Shown here one piece after another: positions 45,401 to 52,831 of a stretch of DNA of 64,000 nucleotides. Each line of letters begins with the position of its first letter. The first letter of the stretch is position 1. The DNA comes from Streptomyces sp. ADI95-17 (lineage in GTDB: Bacteria > Actinomycetota > Actinomycetes > Streptomycetales > Streptomycetaceae). Where the stretch lies: the NCBI RefSeq assembly GCF_003846175.1, contig NZ_ML123044.1:273587-337586 (forward strand). The letters are read 5' to 3'. The position numbers and the translations under genes are program-made. The notes below the pieces were generated by a model. That model searched no databases. It saw nothing but the letters and a program-made list of their open reading frames with translations, and was not told where the DNA came from.

Positions 45401-46266
45401 TCCGCACCGGGCAGGCGCGGACGGAGTACCTGAGCGGTCCCGCCGACGCCCGGTGGCTGCACTGGGTCAACCCCCGCAACACCTGGGCCATCCAGGCAGT
45501 GGGGACCGGCATGTTCGGCCCCCTGCGCACCTACCGGCCCGGTGAGCACGCCACGGAGAGCTGGTACGCCCCCGTGGTGCGCCCGGCGATCCCCCGAGGT
45601 GTCGAAGGGCTCGCCCACCGCAAGGGCGACCAGCTGACCATAGGGATCCCCGAGTTCGCCGACACCGCCTCCGGCCACTACGGCTACGCCCTGCCCCGCA
45701 AGGACGCCAACACCCCCTACCCCGACGAGACCCGGGCCGTACTGCGTCGCGACGGCGAGATCCTCGCCGAAGGCTCCCGGGCGTGGGGCGTCTTCCCCGC
45801 GGGCGGGGACGACGGCCGCTACCGGTTGGACCTGGACGTGAAGCGCACCAGCCCCGAGGGCACCCTCTCGCGGGCGACCAGCACCCGCTGGTCGTTCACG
45901 GCCCCTCGCCCGGCCGAGGGAAAGGAGTCCCTGCTTCCCCTGCTCCAGCTCGACTACGACGTGGCCACCGACCTCCAGGGCTCCGCCCCTGACTCCGGGT
46001 CCTTCGCCTTCGGAGTGAGCGCCCGTCACCAGGACGGTCTGACGGGCCGTTCCGTGAAGGGCATGGAGGTGTCCGTCTCGTACGACGACGGCGGGCACTG
46101 GCGGGCGGCGAAGGCTTCCGCCCGGGGCGACGGCGCCTACCGTGTCCGGGTCACCCACCCCTCGACTGCCCGCACCAGCGGGTACGTCACGCTGCGGGTC
46201 CGCGCCTGGGACGACGCGGGCAACGAGGTGACGCAGGAGATCGAGCGGGCGTACGCGCTGAGGTAG
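42442..46266 (+). CDS. Secreted subtilisin-like serine peptidase (S8), large
   Basis: A 1274-aa exported protease. Signal peptide residues 1-30 (MHRRYRSAAVLAAGVLIATLAP then A-rich cleavage). A propeptide of about 190 residues (VTLVTGDRVRLETFPGGRKA ... LWLDAKV) leads to the S8 domain: Asp in VAVLDTGVDATHPDL near residue 250, His in GHGHGTHVAST near 285, oxyanion Asn in VVAAGNTGSD near 377, and Ser in SGTSMATPHVAGA near 456. Downstream are beta-sandwich domains (ATGTTTFGALAPD, TNDGDAPVSLTLD), a PA-like segment (VRGAAVLVELEGVEYDEA), and a C-terminal beta domain. The ATG has GAAAGG six nucleotides before it. Paired with a regulator gene converging on it, and a palindrome in its promoter. Confidence 0.93.
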   Translation: MHRRYRSAAVLAAGVLIATLAPTSSGASAAPAPASVAANSAGRPQVSSVTLVTGDRVRLETFPGGRKAVSVEPASGASQADFTQLEIDKQLYVLPRAALPYIASGKLDRQLFNITSLVKQGYDDAHTSAIPLIARYTGGTNPTSKGAPTGSRKGLVIKSLRGSALKADKKQAGRFWKAIDDDALARSGAEGGAKNAAKNSAFKNAAFEGGVEKLWLDAKVHASLDRSTAQIGAPEAWKAGYDGNGATVAVLDTGVDATHPDLAGKLGEVRNFTDEPTANDGHGHGTHVASTVAGSGAASGGSRKGVAPGARLLIGKVLDDGGSGSYSAIMGGMDWAAHSGADIVSMSLGGQPTDGTDVLSLVLNGLSEETGTLFVVAAGNTGSDYSVGSPGAAASALTVGAVDRDDKLAPFSSRGPRVGDNGVKPDLTAPGVDIVAARAAGTSMGHPVDAAYTAASGTSMATPHVAGAAAILAGRHPDWSGQQLKDALMSTTRTAPDQTVYEQGTGRVDVARSVRQQVRATGTTTFGALAPDAGRRQVSVTYTNDGDAPVSLTLDTTFDKLYGSPAPAGTIGAPAQVTVGAHGTTDVTVTLDAAALPEGVYSGRLTATSADGQAVTHTVLSAVKDPVTHKVTVRGIDRAGQPATVFPLILLGPTGRFDVVQEVPAGQSLTLDMPEGMYYLHGVITQMTEDNVTNSLVVNPHLRVSGATELVLDARKAVPVEIRTPKPAEQRGPLVFSTHWKDGDREFASFFTSGHSGGQLLYVTPTEEFTEGTFEFSSRWQLTAPMLRGRAVSATAAAGVPVRLLHNSPAVEGVRRLRVVDAGHGRPEDYAALRARGVDVRGAAVLVELEGVEYDEAVTSAARAGAAAAVTTAGGNRYAAATWQPVGQRLPAIGLYASHATAQRLRVPGTVLELKGTPESPYLYDVVQVARQRVPEHVVHKVGPKNTATVVSRYPDTGGARYVAEDRLSWRPWEGEDVQLSIRSRYVRTGQARTEYLSGPADARWLHWVNPRNTWAIQAVGTGMFGPLRTYRPGEHATESWYAPVVRPAIPRGVEGLAHRKGDQLTIGIPEFADTASGHYGYALPRKDANTPYPDETRAVLRRDGEILAEGSRAWGVFPAGGDDGRYRLDLDVKRTSPEGTLSRATSTRWSFTAPRPAEGKESLLPLLQLDYDVATDLQGSAPDSGSFAFGVSARHQDGLTGRSVKGMEVSVSYDDGGHWRAAKASARGDGAYRVRVTHPSTARTSGYVTLRVRAWDDAGNEVTQEIERAYALR

Positions 46267-46277
46267 TACGCGAGATC

Positions 46278-46311
46278 CGGAAGCCGCGACCGGCCCCGGT
46301 CGCGGCTTCCG
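46278..46311. terminator. Bidirectional hairpin between protease and regulator genes
   Basis: A perfect 16-bp stem, CGGAAGCCGCGACCGG and CCGGTCGCGGCTTCCG, with a 2-nt middle, between two convergent stops. Can end transcription from both sides. Confidence 0.85.
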
Positions 46312-46317
46312 TGCGTC

Positions 46318-47328
46318 CTAGGACAGCCAGTCGCGCCGCGCCGCCTGCCACACCAGTTGCGTACGCGTCGTCGCGCCCGCCCGCTGCATCAGCGCGGTGA
46401 TCCGGCGCTGCACCGTGCGGTGGCTGACACGCAGCTGGGTGGCGATCGCCTTGTCCGTCACACCCGCGACGACCAGGGAGAGCAGATAGCGCTCGTCGTC
46501 GGCGAGACTGCCGCCCGGTCCCATGCCGTCGGCGAAGTCGGCCAGCTCGCCCGCCTCCGTGACGTGCAGCGGGGTCCCCGCCGCCCACTGGATGTCGAAC
46601 AGGGCTACGAGGGCGTCCAGGAGAGTGCTGCTGCGGATGATCGCGGCGGTCGGCTCGCCTCGGGCGCCGGTCGTGCTGCCCGGCATCAGCGGGCAGACGG
46701 CGACAGAGCCGTCGACGATGACCATGCGCACGGGGAGTGCGCTGGTGGCACGGGCCACTTCACCGGCGCGGATGCCCTGGGCGACGTTGTCGACCATGCC
46801 GGCCTGCTCCAGGCAGGCCCGTTCGTAGATCGCCTCGTAGCGGATGCCCCGGGCGAGCAGCTCGAACTCCTCGTCGTTGTCCTGGGCGCGCAGCGCCACG
46901 GGATCGGCCTTGCAGAACCACCGCAGGTCGCTGCGGGCCCCGTAGGCGAGTTGGCGCAGCTGCTGACGGATGGCGCCGGCCCCGGTGATCACCTCGACCA
47001 GTTGCCCGGCGTCATGGCGCCGGCCGCCCGCCCGGTACTCCTCGGCCAGCTGCTCCACTCCGCGCCGCGCCCACTCCAGCGCTTCCTGGCCGCGCGACAG
47101 CAGAGGCTGCAGCGCCACGTCCGGCGGGACGGGTACGTACCGCATGCCGCCGTCGCCCGGCAGCCGCCCGACCAGGCCTTTGTCGTGCAGGGAGGACAGA
47201 AGCGAAGCCGCCTCGCGTTCCCGGATGTGGAGCCGTTGGACGATCTCGTCCACGCCCGCACCTCGTACCTCCACCAGGTGGCGGTAGACCCGCTCCTCCG
47301 CTGCCCCGATCCCCGCTATCTCCAGCAC
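46318..47328 (-). CDS. TrmB-like/LuxR-type regulator, probable protease regulator
   Basis: A 336-aa DNA-binding protein. An N-terminal winged-helix of the TrmB/MarR sort (AAEERVYRHLVEVRGAGVDEIVQRLHIREREAASLLSSLHDKGLV) precedes a helical middle and a domain like those of TrmB sugar sensors (RWFCKADPVAL, GIRYEAIYERACLE, PVRMVIVDGSVAVCPLMP), and a C-terminal LuxR HTH (LADDERYLLSLVVAGVTDKAIATQLRVSHRTVQRRITALMQRAGA). GTG 47328 is chosen because GGAGAGGG stands before it; an upstream start at 47469 is not protein-like. It converges on the subtilisin gene, and the pair appears to be a unit; streptomycetes encode many such regulators next to secreted enzymes. Its ligand is unknown. Confidence 0.86.
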   Translation of the reverse strand: MLEIAGIGAAEERVYRHLVEVRGAGVDEIVQRLHIREREAASLLSSLHDKGLVGRLPGDGGMRYVPVPPDVALQPLLSRGQEALEWARRGVEQLAEEYRAGGRRHDAGQLVEVITGAGAIRQQLRQLAYGARSDLRWFCKADPVALRAQDNDEEFELLARGIRYEAIYERACLEQAGMVDNVAQGIRAGEVARATSALPVRMVIVDGSVAVCPLMPGSTTGARGEPTAAIIRSSTLLDALVALFDIQWAAGTPLHVTEAGELADFADGMGPGGSLADDERYLLSLVVAGVTDKAIATQLRVSHRTVQRRITALMQRAGATTRTQLVWQAARRDWLS

Positions 47329-47439
47329 GCACCCTCTCCCTCGCCGCAGCCCACCCCAGACGGACGCCCGCTGTGCCATCCATGATCGAACAGGATGCGG
47401 GCGGCCCTGTCGAGCGATCAGAGGACACCACGGTTTCCG

Positions 47440-47567
47440 CGAGCCCGGGGCGGGGCGTACGGCGGGCACATGGTGTCCCGGGACCCGAGCACCGCGGCGG
47501 CGAGGTCCGCTCCGCCCGGTTCAGCCGCCGAAGTTCCAGGCGACGAAGCCGTTCCCGGCGACGAGGA
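47440..47567. repeat. Right-hand copy of the repeat flanking the protease insert
   Basis: 47440-47467 and 47512-47567 match 42113-42140 and 42217-42273 in the same order and orientation. The part between the two matched blocks differs in length (44 versus about 76 bp). The right part overlaps the end of the DUF4190 gene. Confidence 0.75.
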
Positions 47568-47865
47568 AGGCGAGGACCACGAGGTCGGCGATGCCGAGCG
47601 CGAGCCCGAGCAGGGCGCGGCCGCGGCGGGAGGTGGACCGGACGAGGGCGAGGGTCGCCATCACGATGGCGGCCGGGCCGAGCAGGATGTTCATCACCAG
47701 CAGGCCGACGAGGCCGAGCACGAACGAGGCCACGGCCAGTCCGTCGGCGTCCCGGGTGCTGCGCGACGGCCCCTTCGGGGCGGTGGCGACGTCGGCTCCT
47801 GGAGCGGTTCCGGCGGGAGTCGCCCCGTCCGCCCCGGACCGGCGGATCGGTGTGGTGAGTGTCAT
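47521..47865 (-). CDS. DUF4190 membrane protein
   Basis: A 114-aa protein. The N-terminal 45 residues are polar; then two TM segments typical of DUF4190: DADGLAVASFVLGLVGLLVMNILLGPAAIVMATLALV and RALLGLALGIADLVVLAFLVAGNGFVAW. RBS AAGGAG lies 8 nt before ATG 47865. Members usually take part in membrane-associated, poorly defined roles. Its final 16 codons have a degenerate duplicate at 42226-42273. The next gene upstream, a 53-aa membrane protein, ends about 100 bp away. Confidence 0.82.
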   Translation of the reverse strand: MTLTTPIRRSGADGATPAGTAPGADVATAPKGPSRSTRDADGLAVASFVLGLVGLLVMNILLGPAAIVMATLALVRSTSRRGRALLGLALGIADLVVLAFLVAGNGFVAWNFGG

Positions 47866-47965
47866 GGCATGGGCTCCTTCGTATCGATGGCCGGAAGGGG
47901 AATCGGACCGGCGGCCGGAGCAACGGCCGCGACGGCGGGGGCAGCCGGGACAGCCCGGGCGGCGG

Positions 47966-48127
47966 TCACTGCGAACGGCGCCGCGCACCCGCCCGCTCCC
48001 GCACGGCGAAGACCAGCAGCCAGCAGCCGATCGCGGCGGCGCATACGAGGCTCAGCGGCAGCGGGATCTGGGCCACCGCTCCGAGCACGACCCCGAGCAG
48101 GAGCAGGGCGACGACGAGAACGATCAT
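47966..48127 (-). CDS. Small membrane protein (53 aa)
   Basis: MIVLVVALLLLGVVLGAVAQ then PLPLSLVCAAAIGCWLLVFAV and a basic tail RERAGARRRSQ. Two hydrophobic segments with a short turn, and a good ribosome site (AAAGG, 6 nt before ATG 48127). The pattern of MI-V-LLLLGxVLGAxA plus VRERxG is seen in many streptomycete small proteins. Divergent from the TetR gene at 48245; the operator-like site at 48178-48191 lies in its promoter region. Confidence 0.78.
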   Translation of the reverse strand: MIVLVVALLLLGVVLGAVAQIPLPLSLVCAAAIGCWLLVFAVRERAGARRRSQ

Positions 48128-48177
48128 GTTCAGCCTTTCCGCGGGCTCTCCACGAGCACTTGAGAGTACGACTGTTC

Positions 48178-48191
48178 ACTGACTTGTCAGT
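48178..48191. promoter_or_regulatory. TetR-type operator candidate
   Basis: ACTGAC-TT-GTCAGT, perfect inverted arms with a 2-bp spacer, located 54 bp before the TetR ATG and 51 bp before the divergent 53-aa gene. Related half-sites (TGTTCACTG, TTTACTGA) lie on both sides. Confidence 0.62.
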
Positions 48192-48244
48192 CTAGACCCG
48201 CTCGCCACTTCCCCGCCCCGGAGAACAGTTGTTTACTGAATGGC

Positions 48245-48886
48245 ATGAGTCACACCGTCGGCGTCCGCCAGACCCAGAAGCTGAGAACCCGTCAGGCACT
48301 GCTGGATGCCGCACTCGGACTCCTGGAGCACCAGAGCCTCAGCAGCCTCGGGCTGCGCGAGGTGACCCGGGCCGCGGGCGTCACGCCCACCGCCTTCTAC
48401 CGGCACTTCGAGGACACCGCCGCACTCGGTGTGGCGCTCGTCGAGGAGGCGCTGGGCAGCCTGCACGGAATGATCGGCGCGGTCCTCGCCGAGACCGGCG
48501 ACAGCGAGGAGCGCCTGGACCGCAGCGTCGAGCTGATCATGCGTCATGTCGGCGAACAGCCCGCTCACTTCCGCTTCATCGCCCGTGAACAGCACGGCGG
48601 CGTCGGCCCGGTCCGCGAGGCCATAGCGGCCCAACTGCGGCGGTTCGCCGAGGAGGTGGCGGCGGCGCTCGCCGAGGAGCCGGAGTCCCGGGGCTGGAGC
48701 GAGGAGGACCTGCTGATGCTCGGCGGCCTCTATGTCGACCACATGGTGATCACCGCGTCGGCGCTGCTGGACGCGGGACCGGACGGCGAGCGGGAGGTGG
48801 CCGGGGTGGCCCGCCGCCGGCTGAGACTGGTCACCCTCGGCAGGCTGCACTGGCTGGACGACGCCGACAGGGCCGATGCCCCTTAG
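48245..48886 (+). CDS. TetR-family transcriptional regulator (FabR-like)
   Basis: A 213-aa repressor. The HTH is LRTRQALLDAALGLLEHQSLSSLGLREVTRAAGVTPTAFYRHFEDTAAL; the ligand-binding half contains FRFIAREQHGGVGPVREAIAAQLRRFAEEV and LGGLYVDHMVITASALLDA, similar to FabR/DesT-type regulators of unsaturated fatty acid synthesis, in which the family's ligands are acyl-CoAs. Probably regulates itself and the divergent 53-aa membrane gene through ACTGAC-TT-GTCAGT. ATG 48245 follows a weak ribosome site. Confidence 0.88.
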   Translation: MSHTVGVRQTQKLRTRQALLDAALGLLEHQSLSSLGLREVTRAAGVTPTAFYRHFEDTAALGVALVEEALGSLHGMIGAVLAETGDSEERLDRSVELIMRHVGEQPAHFRFIAREQHGGVGPVREAIAAQLRRFAEEVAAALAEEPESRGWSEEDLLMLGGLYVDHMVITASALLDAGPDGEREVAGVARRRLRLVTLGRLHWLDDADRADAP

Positions 48887-48901
48887 GGCCTCCCGTACGG
48901 A

Positions 48902-49873
48902 TCAGGGCGCGTCCGCCTGCCCGTACAGCGCCACGACCGCCGCCGCGTGGCGGGCGAGAACGTCCCGCGCCCCGGGCGGCGAGAGCACTTCCACGTTCGG
49001 GCCGAAGGAGAGCAGGGAGCGGGCCCACTCGACCGAGTCGACGGCCAGCTCGGCCCGCAGCCACTCCCCGCTCCCCTCCGGGTACGGCTCCCCCGTCAGT
49101 GCCCCGGTGTGCAGGCGTACGAACAGATCGAGCCGGGACCGGTGCACGCGCAGCGACAGCCGCACCCGCCCCGGCCGTTCCTCGACCTGCCTGCGCAGGG
49201 TGTCCCACAGGTCCGCCAGCTCCACCCCGGGCCGGCGCACGACCGCTTCGTCCGCGAGGGTGGCGCGCCGCACCCGGTCGGCCCGGAAGAGCCGGGGCAC
49301 CCCGTCCCGGTCCGCCACCAGGTACCAGACGCCCGCCTTCACGACGAGGCCGTACGGATCGACGGTGTAGGTGCGCGGGGTGCCCGTGCCGCTGTGGCGG
49401 TAGTCCAGCCGCAACCGCCGGTCGGCGAAGACCGCGTCGTGGAGTTCCGCCACATCGACGGCCGGCCGCGGACCGCTCATCCAGCGCACCGGGTCGACCA
49501 GGATCCGCCTGCTGGTCAGTTCGGCGGCGGGCCGGTGCGGTTCAGGCAGGGCGGCCATCACCTTGCGCAGCGCGGAGCCGAGCGCCTCGTCGAGGCCGAG
49601 CGCGGTATGGGCGCCCTCGGCGGCGAGGACGAAGAGCGCACGGGCCTCGTCGGCGGTCAGCCCGGTGACATCGGTGCGGAACCCGGGCAGCAGCGCGATG
49701 CCGCCGTGCCGCCCGCGCTCGGCGTAGACCGGGACACCGGAGGCGGACAGCGCCTCGATGTCGCGGTAGATGGTGCGTACGGAGACTTCGAGGCGCTCGG
49801 CCAGCTCGGTGGCGGGCACCAGGCCGCGGGTCTGGAGCAGTAGGAGGATCGAGAGCAGCCGGTCGGATTTCAC
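48902..49873 (-). CDS. WYL-domain transcriptional regulator (YafY type)
   Basis: A 323-aa regulator. The N-terminal DeoR/HTH_11 winged helix is SDRLLSILLLLQTRGLVPATELAERLEVSVRTIYRDIEALSASGVPVYAERGRHGG; the WYL domain (about 140-220) contains YGLVVKAGVWYLVADRDG with the literal WYL triad, followed by the C-terminal WCX segment (PGRVRLSLRVHRSRLDLFVRL... FGPNVEVLSPPGARDVLARHAAAVVALY). Such proteins sense nucleotides or nucleic acids and regulate DNA-damage or uptake genes. Target unknown. ATG 49873 follows a weak GGTGAA site. Confidence 0.9.
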   Translation of the reverse strand: MKSDRLLSILLLLQTRGLVPATELAERLEVSVRTIYRDIEALSASGVPVYAERGRHGGIALLPGFRTDVTGLTADEARALFVLAAEGAHTALGLDEALGSALRKVMAALPEPHRPAAELTSRRILVDPVRWMSGPRPAVDVAELHDAVFADRRLRLDYRHSGTGTPRTYTVDPYGLVVKAGVWYLVADRDGVPRLFRADRVRRATLADEAVVRRPGVELADLWDTLRRQVEERPGRVRLSLRVHRSRLDLFVRLHTGALTGEPYPEGSGEWLRAELAVDSVEWARSLLSFGPNVEVLSPPGARDVLARHAAAVVALYGQADAP

Positions 49874-49952
49874 CTCACCAGCTTCTCCCGTCCGCAGCCT
49901 TCTCCTGTCCGCCGCCTTCGCCCGTGCCGGCGCGCCCGGCCGCCGCCGGCCG

Positions 49953-50819
49953 TCAGGAGCGCGGTGCGCGGGCCAGCTGGCGGGACTGGGCCACCAGCCG
50001 GTCCGCGCTGTCCCAGACCTCCGCGTCCTCCTCCAGGAAGCCGCCCGCGAGGTTGCGGGTGGTGATGGAGACGCGCAGCGGGCCGGGGGCCGGGCGGCAG
50101 CGGATGTGGGTGGTGAGCTCGATGGTGGGCGTCCAGCCCTTGAGACCCAGCTCGAACGAGGTGGGCGGCAGCGCGTCGACGGTGAGCAGCAGCGACAGCG
50201 GGTCGGCGTCGCGGCCGTCCGAGAGGCCGAACCAGCCGCGCATCTCGCCCTTGCCGGAGGGTGCGCCGACGGCCCAGCCGACCGTCGCCGGGTCGAGCTT
50301 GATGTCGATCCGTCCGGTGATGGCGGAGCTGCCGGGGATCGGGGCGGGACCGTCGCCCGGGCCGAGGCAGTAATCCATCGGCGGGATGGCCGGCGGCTTC
50401 GCCGACGTACGGACCTCGTCGGACAGGCCGTCCAGGTCGCCGTAGGTGGCGATGACCCGGATGCGTTCGACCTCCGTGCCGTCCTCCGCGAACTGGAAGA
50501 GGGAGGCCTGGCCGGTGGAGAGGGTGCGGCCGGTACGGACGGTCTGGGTCCGGATCACCGCGGGGCCGGGGACGGAAGCGGTGAGGTAGTGCGCCGAGAC
50601 GGAGAAGGGGTCCGGGTGCGGCAGGGCCTGGCCGAGCGCGCGGCCCAGCATGGCCAGCAGATATCCGCCGTTGACGGCGTGGATGATCGTCCATCCGGCG
50701 GAGAGTTCGGCGTCGTAGACGCCGTCTTCGCGAAGGGTGACGGCGGTGTCGCGGTCGAACTCGCTGTCCCCGATGGTCGCCTGTACGGTCCGCGCCGCCT
50801 GCTCTGCTGCCTGTGCCAT
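49953..50819 (-). CDS. Acyl-CoA thioesterase family protein (double hotdog)
   Basis: A 288-aa protein with two hotdog halves, as in TesB-type and 4HBT_3 proteins: GWTIIHAVNGGYLLAMLGRAL (first half, hydrophobic helix), FSVSAHYLTASVPGPAVI, then in the second half RGWFGLSDGRDADPLSLLLTVDALPPTSFELGLKGWTPTIELTTHIR and LAGGFLEEDAEVWDSADRLVAQSRQLA. It should cleave acyl-CoA thioesters. The ATG at 50819 is chosen (a GTG three codons upstream is possible); TACAAT at 50843-50838 is a good -10, and an imperfect palindrome overlaps this promoter. Confidence 0.86.
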   Translation of the reverse strand: MAQAAEQAARTVQATIGDSEFDRDTAVTLREDGVYDAELSAGWTIIHAVNGGYLLAMLGRALGQALPHPDPFSVSAHYLTASVPGPAVIRTQTVRTGRTLSTGQASLFQFAEDGTEVERIRVIATYGDLDGLSDEVRTSAKPPAIPPMDYCLGPGDGPAPIPGSSAITGRIDIKLDPATVGWAVGAPSGKGEMRGWFGLSDGRDADPLSLLLTVDALPPTSFELGLKGWTPTIELTTHIRCRPAPGPLRVSITTRNLAGGFLEEDAEVWDSADRLVAQSRQLARAPRS

Positions 50820-50844
50820 GCGATGCACCGTACACCGATTGTAT

Positions 50845-50856
50845 TACTGAGCGGTA
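50845..50856. promoter_or_regulatory. 12-bp imperfect palindrome over the thioesterase promoter
   Basis: TACTGAGCGGTA (minus strand TACCGCTCAGTA) adjoins the -10 TACAAT of the thioesterase gene. This form resembles sites of TetR-family regulators of fatty-acid metabolism; the resemblance is from memory and not verified. Confidence 0.5.
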
Positions 50857-50870
50857 GCTTTTTGGCCGGA

Positions 50871-50926
50871 AACATGTCTCGCGAAATATGTCTCGCGGAA
50901 CGTGTCTCGCGCCATGTGTCTCAGGT
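50871..50926. repeat. Four 14-bp tandem repeats
   Basis: Exact 14-bp period at 50871, 50885, 50899 and 50913, core ATGTCTCGCG with small changes. The last unit covers the stop codon of the TRIC gene (50921-50923). It lies between that gene's end and the thioesterase promoter. Confidence 0.92.
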
Positions 50927-51592
50927 GGTCGCCGAGCTCTCCTCGGCCGATGCGGACTTCCGGTTGTAGGCGCGCGGTGCCCGCCAGTGGTAGCGCATCG
51001 CCAGCAGCCGCAGCACGAATGCGACGATCACGGCCGTACCGCTGGTGAACGCGTTGAGTGTGTCGAAGCGGATGCAGAGGACGATCATCGTGGCGCCGAC
51101 GATGGCGGGCACCGCGTACAGGTCGCGGTCCCAGCGCAGCAGCGAGGGCACCTCGTTGGCCAGTACGTCACGCAGCACACCGCCGCCGACCGCGGTGGCG
51201 AGACCGAGGGCCGCCGACGCGGTGAGCCCCAGGCCGTAGTCGTACGCCTTGACCGTGCCCGTGACGCAGAACAGCCCGAGGCCCGCCGCGTCGAAGACAT
51301 TGACGCCGACCTGGATCCGCTCGACGTGCGGGTGCATGAAGAACACCAGGACGGCGGCGAGCAGCGGGGTGGTGAAGTAGCCGAGATCCGTGAACGCCGC
51401 GGGCGGGACCGCCCCGATGACGATGTCACGGAACAGCCCTCCGCCCAGCGCGGTCACCTCGGCGAGCACCGCGATGCCGAAGACATCGAAGTTCTTGCGT
51501 ACGGCGAGCAGAGCGCCGGAGATCGCGAAGACGAAGATTCCGACGATGTCGAGCGCATGCTGGACGGAGGGCGTGAACAGTTCGTTGAGCAC
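50921..51592 (-). CDS. TRIC/UPF0126 family cation channel
   Basis: A 223-aa membrane protein with seven hydrophobic segments and two repeats: LDIVGIFVFAISGALLAVRKNFDVFGIAVLAEVTALGGGLFRDIVIG and FCVTGTVKAYDYGLGLTASAALGLATAVGGGVLRDVLANEVP. The paired GGG-RD motifs are the hallmark of the trimeric intracellular cation channel family, conducting K+ or Na+. Start ATG 51592 is supported by family length. Its stop lies in a 14-bp tandem repeat. It lies downstream of the opp operon (gap 18 bp), so cotranscription with it is possible. Confidence 0.9.
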   Translation of the reverse strand: MLNELFTPSVQHALDIVGIFVFAISGALLAVRKNFDVFGIAVLAEVTALGGGLFRDIVIGAVPPAAFTDLGYFTTPLLAAVLVFFMHPHVERIQVGVNVFDAAGLGLFCVTGTVKAYDYGLGLTASAALGLATAVGGGVLRDVLANEVPSLLRWDRDLYAVPAIVGATMIVLCIRFDTLNAFTSGTAVIVAFVLRLLAMRYHWRAPRAYNRKSASAEESSATT

Positions 51593-51610
51593 CGGGCAAT
51601 TGTGCCGGTA

Positions 51611-52831
51611 CTACTCCTTCGTGCTGTCCTCCGGCGTATCGGGCGAGGCGGCGCCACCGTCCGCGGCGGTCTCGCCGGCCTCGGGATCGTCCGCCTCGGG
51701 CTTGCTCACGTCGACGATCTGGATCGCCTCGCGCGCCGCCGCGGTCACCGTCTCGCCGGGTACCTGGTCGGGCGCGTTCTCCGGGTGGTGGCAGGCCACC
51801 TGGTGCCCGGTCTTCAGTGCGGCCAGCGGCGGTTCCTGCGTCTTGCAGACCTCGGTCGCCTTCCAGCACCGGGTGTGGAAGCGGCAGCCGCTGGGCGGCG
51901 AGATCGGCGAGGGCACGTCGCCCTTGAGCAGGATCCGCTCGCTCTTGACCGACCGGCGCTTGGGGTCCGGGATCGGGACCGCCGAGAGCAGCGCCTTCGT
52001 GTACGGGTGCATCGGCGCCCTGTAGAGCGACTCGCGGTCGGCCAGCTCCACGATCTTGCCGAGGTACATCACCGCGATCCGGTCCGAGACGTGCCGGACC
52101 ACCGACAGGTCATGGGCGATGATCACGTACGTGAGGCCCAGCTCGCTCTGGAGGTCGTCGAGCAGGTTCACCACCTGCGCCTGGATCGACACGTCCAGCG
52201 CCGACACCGGCTCGTCCGCCACGACCATCTTGGGGTTGAGCGCCAGTGCGCGGGCGATCCCGATGCGCTGGCGCTGACCACCGGAGAACTCGTGCGGATA
52301 GCGGTTGTAGTGCTCGGGGTTCAGGCCCACGACCTCCAGCAGCCGCTGCACCTCCTTGCGTACGCCGCCGTCGGGCGTGACGCCCTGCAGCTTGAAGGGG
52401 GCGCCCACGATCGTGCCGATCGTGTGCCGCGGGTTCAGCGAGGAGTACGGGTCCTGGAAGATCATCTGCATGTCCCGGCGCATCGGGCGCATGGCGCCCA
52501 CGCCGAGGTGCGTGATGTCCCTCCCCTCGAACTCGATCTTCCCCGCGGTGGGTTCGAGCAGCCGGGTGATCAGCCGGCCCATCGTCGACTTGCCGCAGCC
52601 GGACTCGCCGACGACGCCCAGGGTCTCGCCCGAGCGCACCTCGAAGTCGATCCCGTCGACGGCCTTCACGGCACCGGCGTTGCGCTGCAGCATCCCCTTC
52701 TTGATGGGGAAGTGCTTCTGCAGCCCGGTCACCTTGAGCAGCACCTCACGGGAGGCGGCGTCACCGGCCGACCTCTGCGCCGGAACGTCGACGCCCTTGT
52801 CCTCGCTCGTCACGGCCTTGTCCTCGCTCAC
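51611..52831 (-). CDS. Oligopeptide ABC transporter ATP-binding protein (OppF type)
   Basis: A 406-aa ATPase of a peptide importer. Walker [18 protein letters not shown]-loop [11 protein letters not shown], signature [17 protein letters not shown], Walker [13 protein letters not shown], and the H-loop IIAHDLSV are all intact. The C-terminal oligopeptide/dipeptide extension includes [15 protein letters not shown], a four-cysteine iron-sulfur-like motif typical of OppD/OppF. A 70-residue acidic tail follows, longer than usual. The GTG start at 52831 overlaps the OppD stop by 4 bp (GTGA). Confidence 0.94.
   Translation of the reverse strand: MSEDKAVTSEDKGVDVPAQRSAGDAASREVLLKVTGLQKHFPIKKGMLQRNAGAVKAVDGIDFEVRSGETLGVVGESGCGKSTMGRLITRLLEPTAGKIEFEGRDITHLGVGAMRPMRRDMQMIFQDPYSSLNPRHTIGTIVGAPFKLQGVTPDGGVRKEVQRLLEVVGLNPEHYNRYPHEFSGGQRQRIGIARALALNPKMVVADEPVSALDVSIQAQVVNLLDDLQSELGLTYVIIAHDLSVVRHVSDRIAVMYLGKIVELADRESLYRAPMHPYTKALLSAVPIPDPKRRSVKSERILLKGDVPSPISPPSGCRFHTRCWKATEVCKTQEPPLAALKTGHQVACHHPENAPDQVPGETVTAAAREAIQIVDVSKPEADDPEAGETAADGGAASPDTPEDSTKE

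Noticed and set aside
43597..46158. 853-aa minus-strand ORF in the subtilisin gene
   Set aside because: Shadow; the plus-strand protein has all S8 catalytic motifs.
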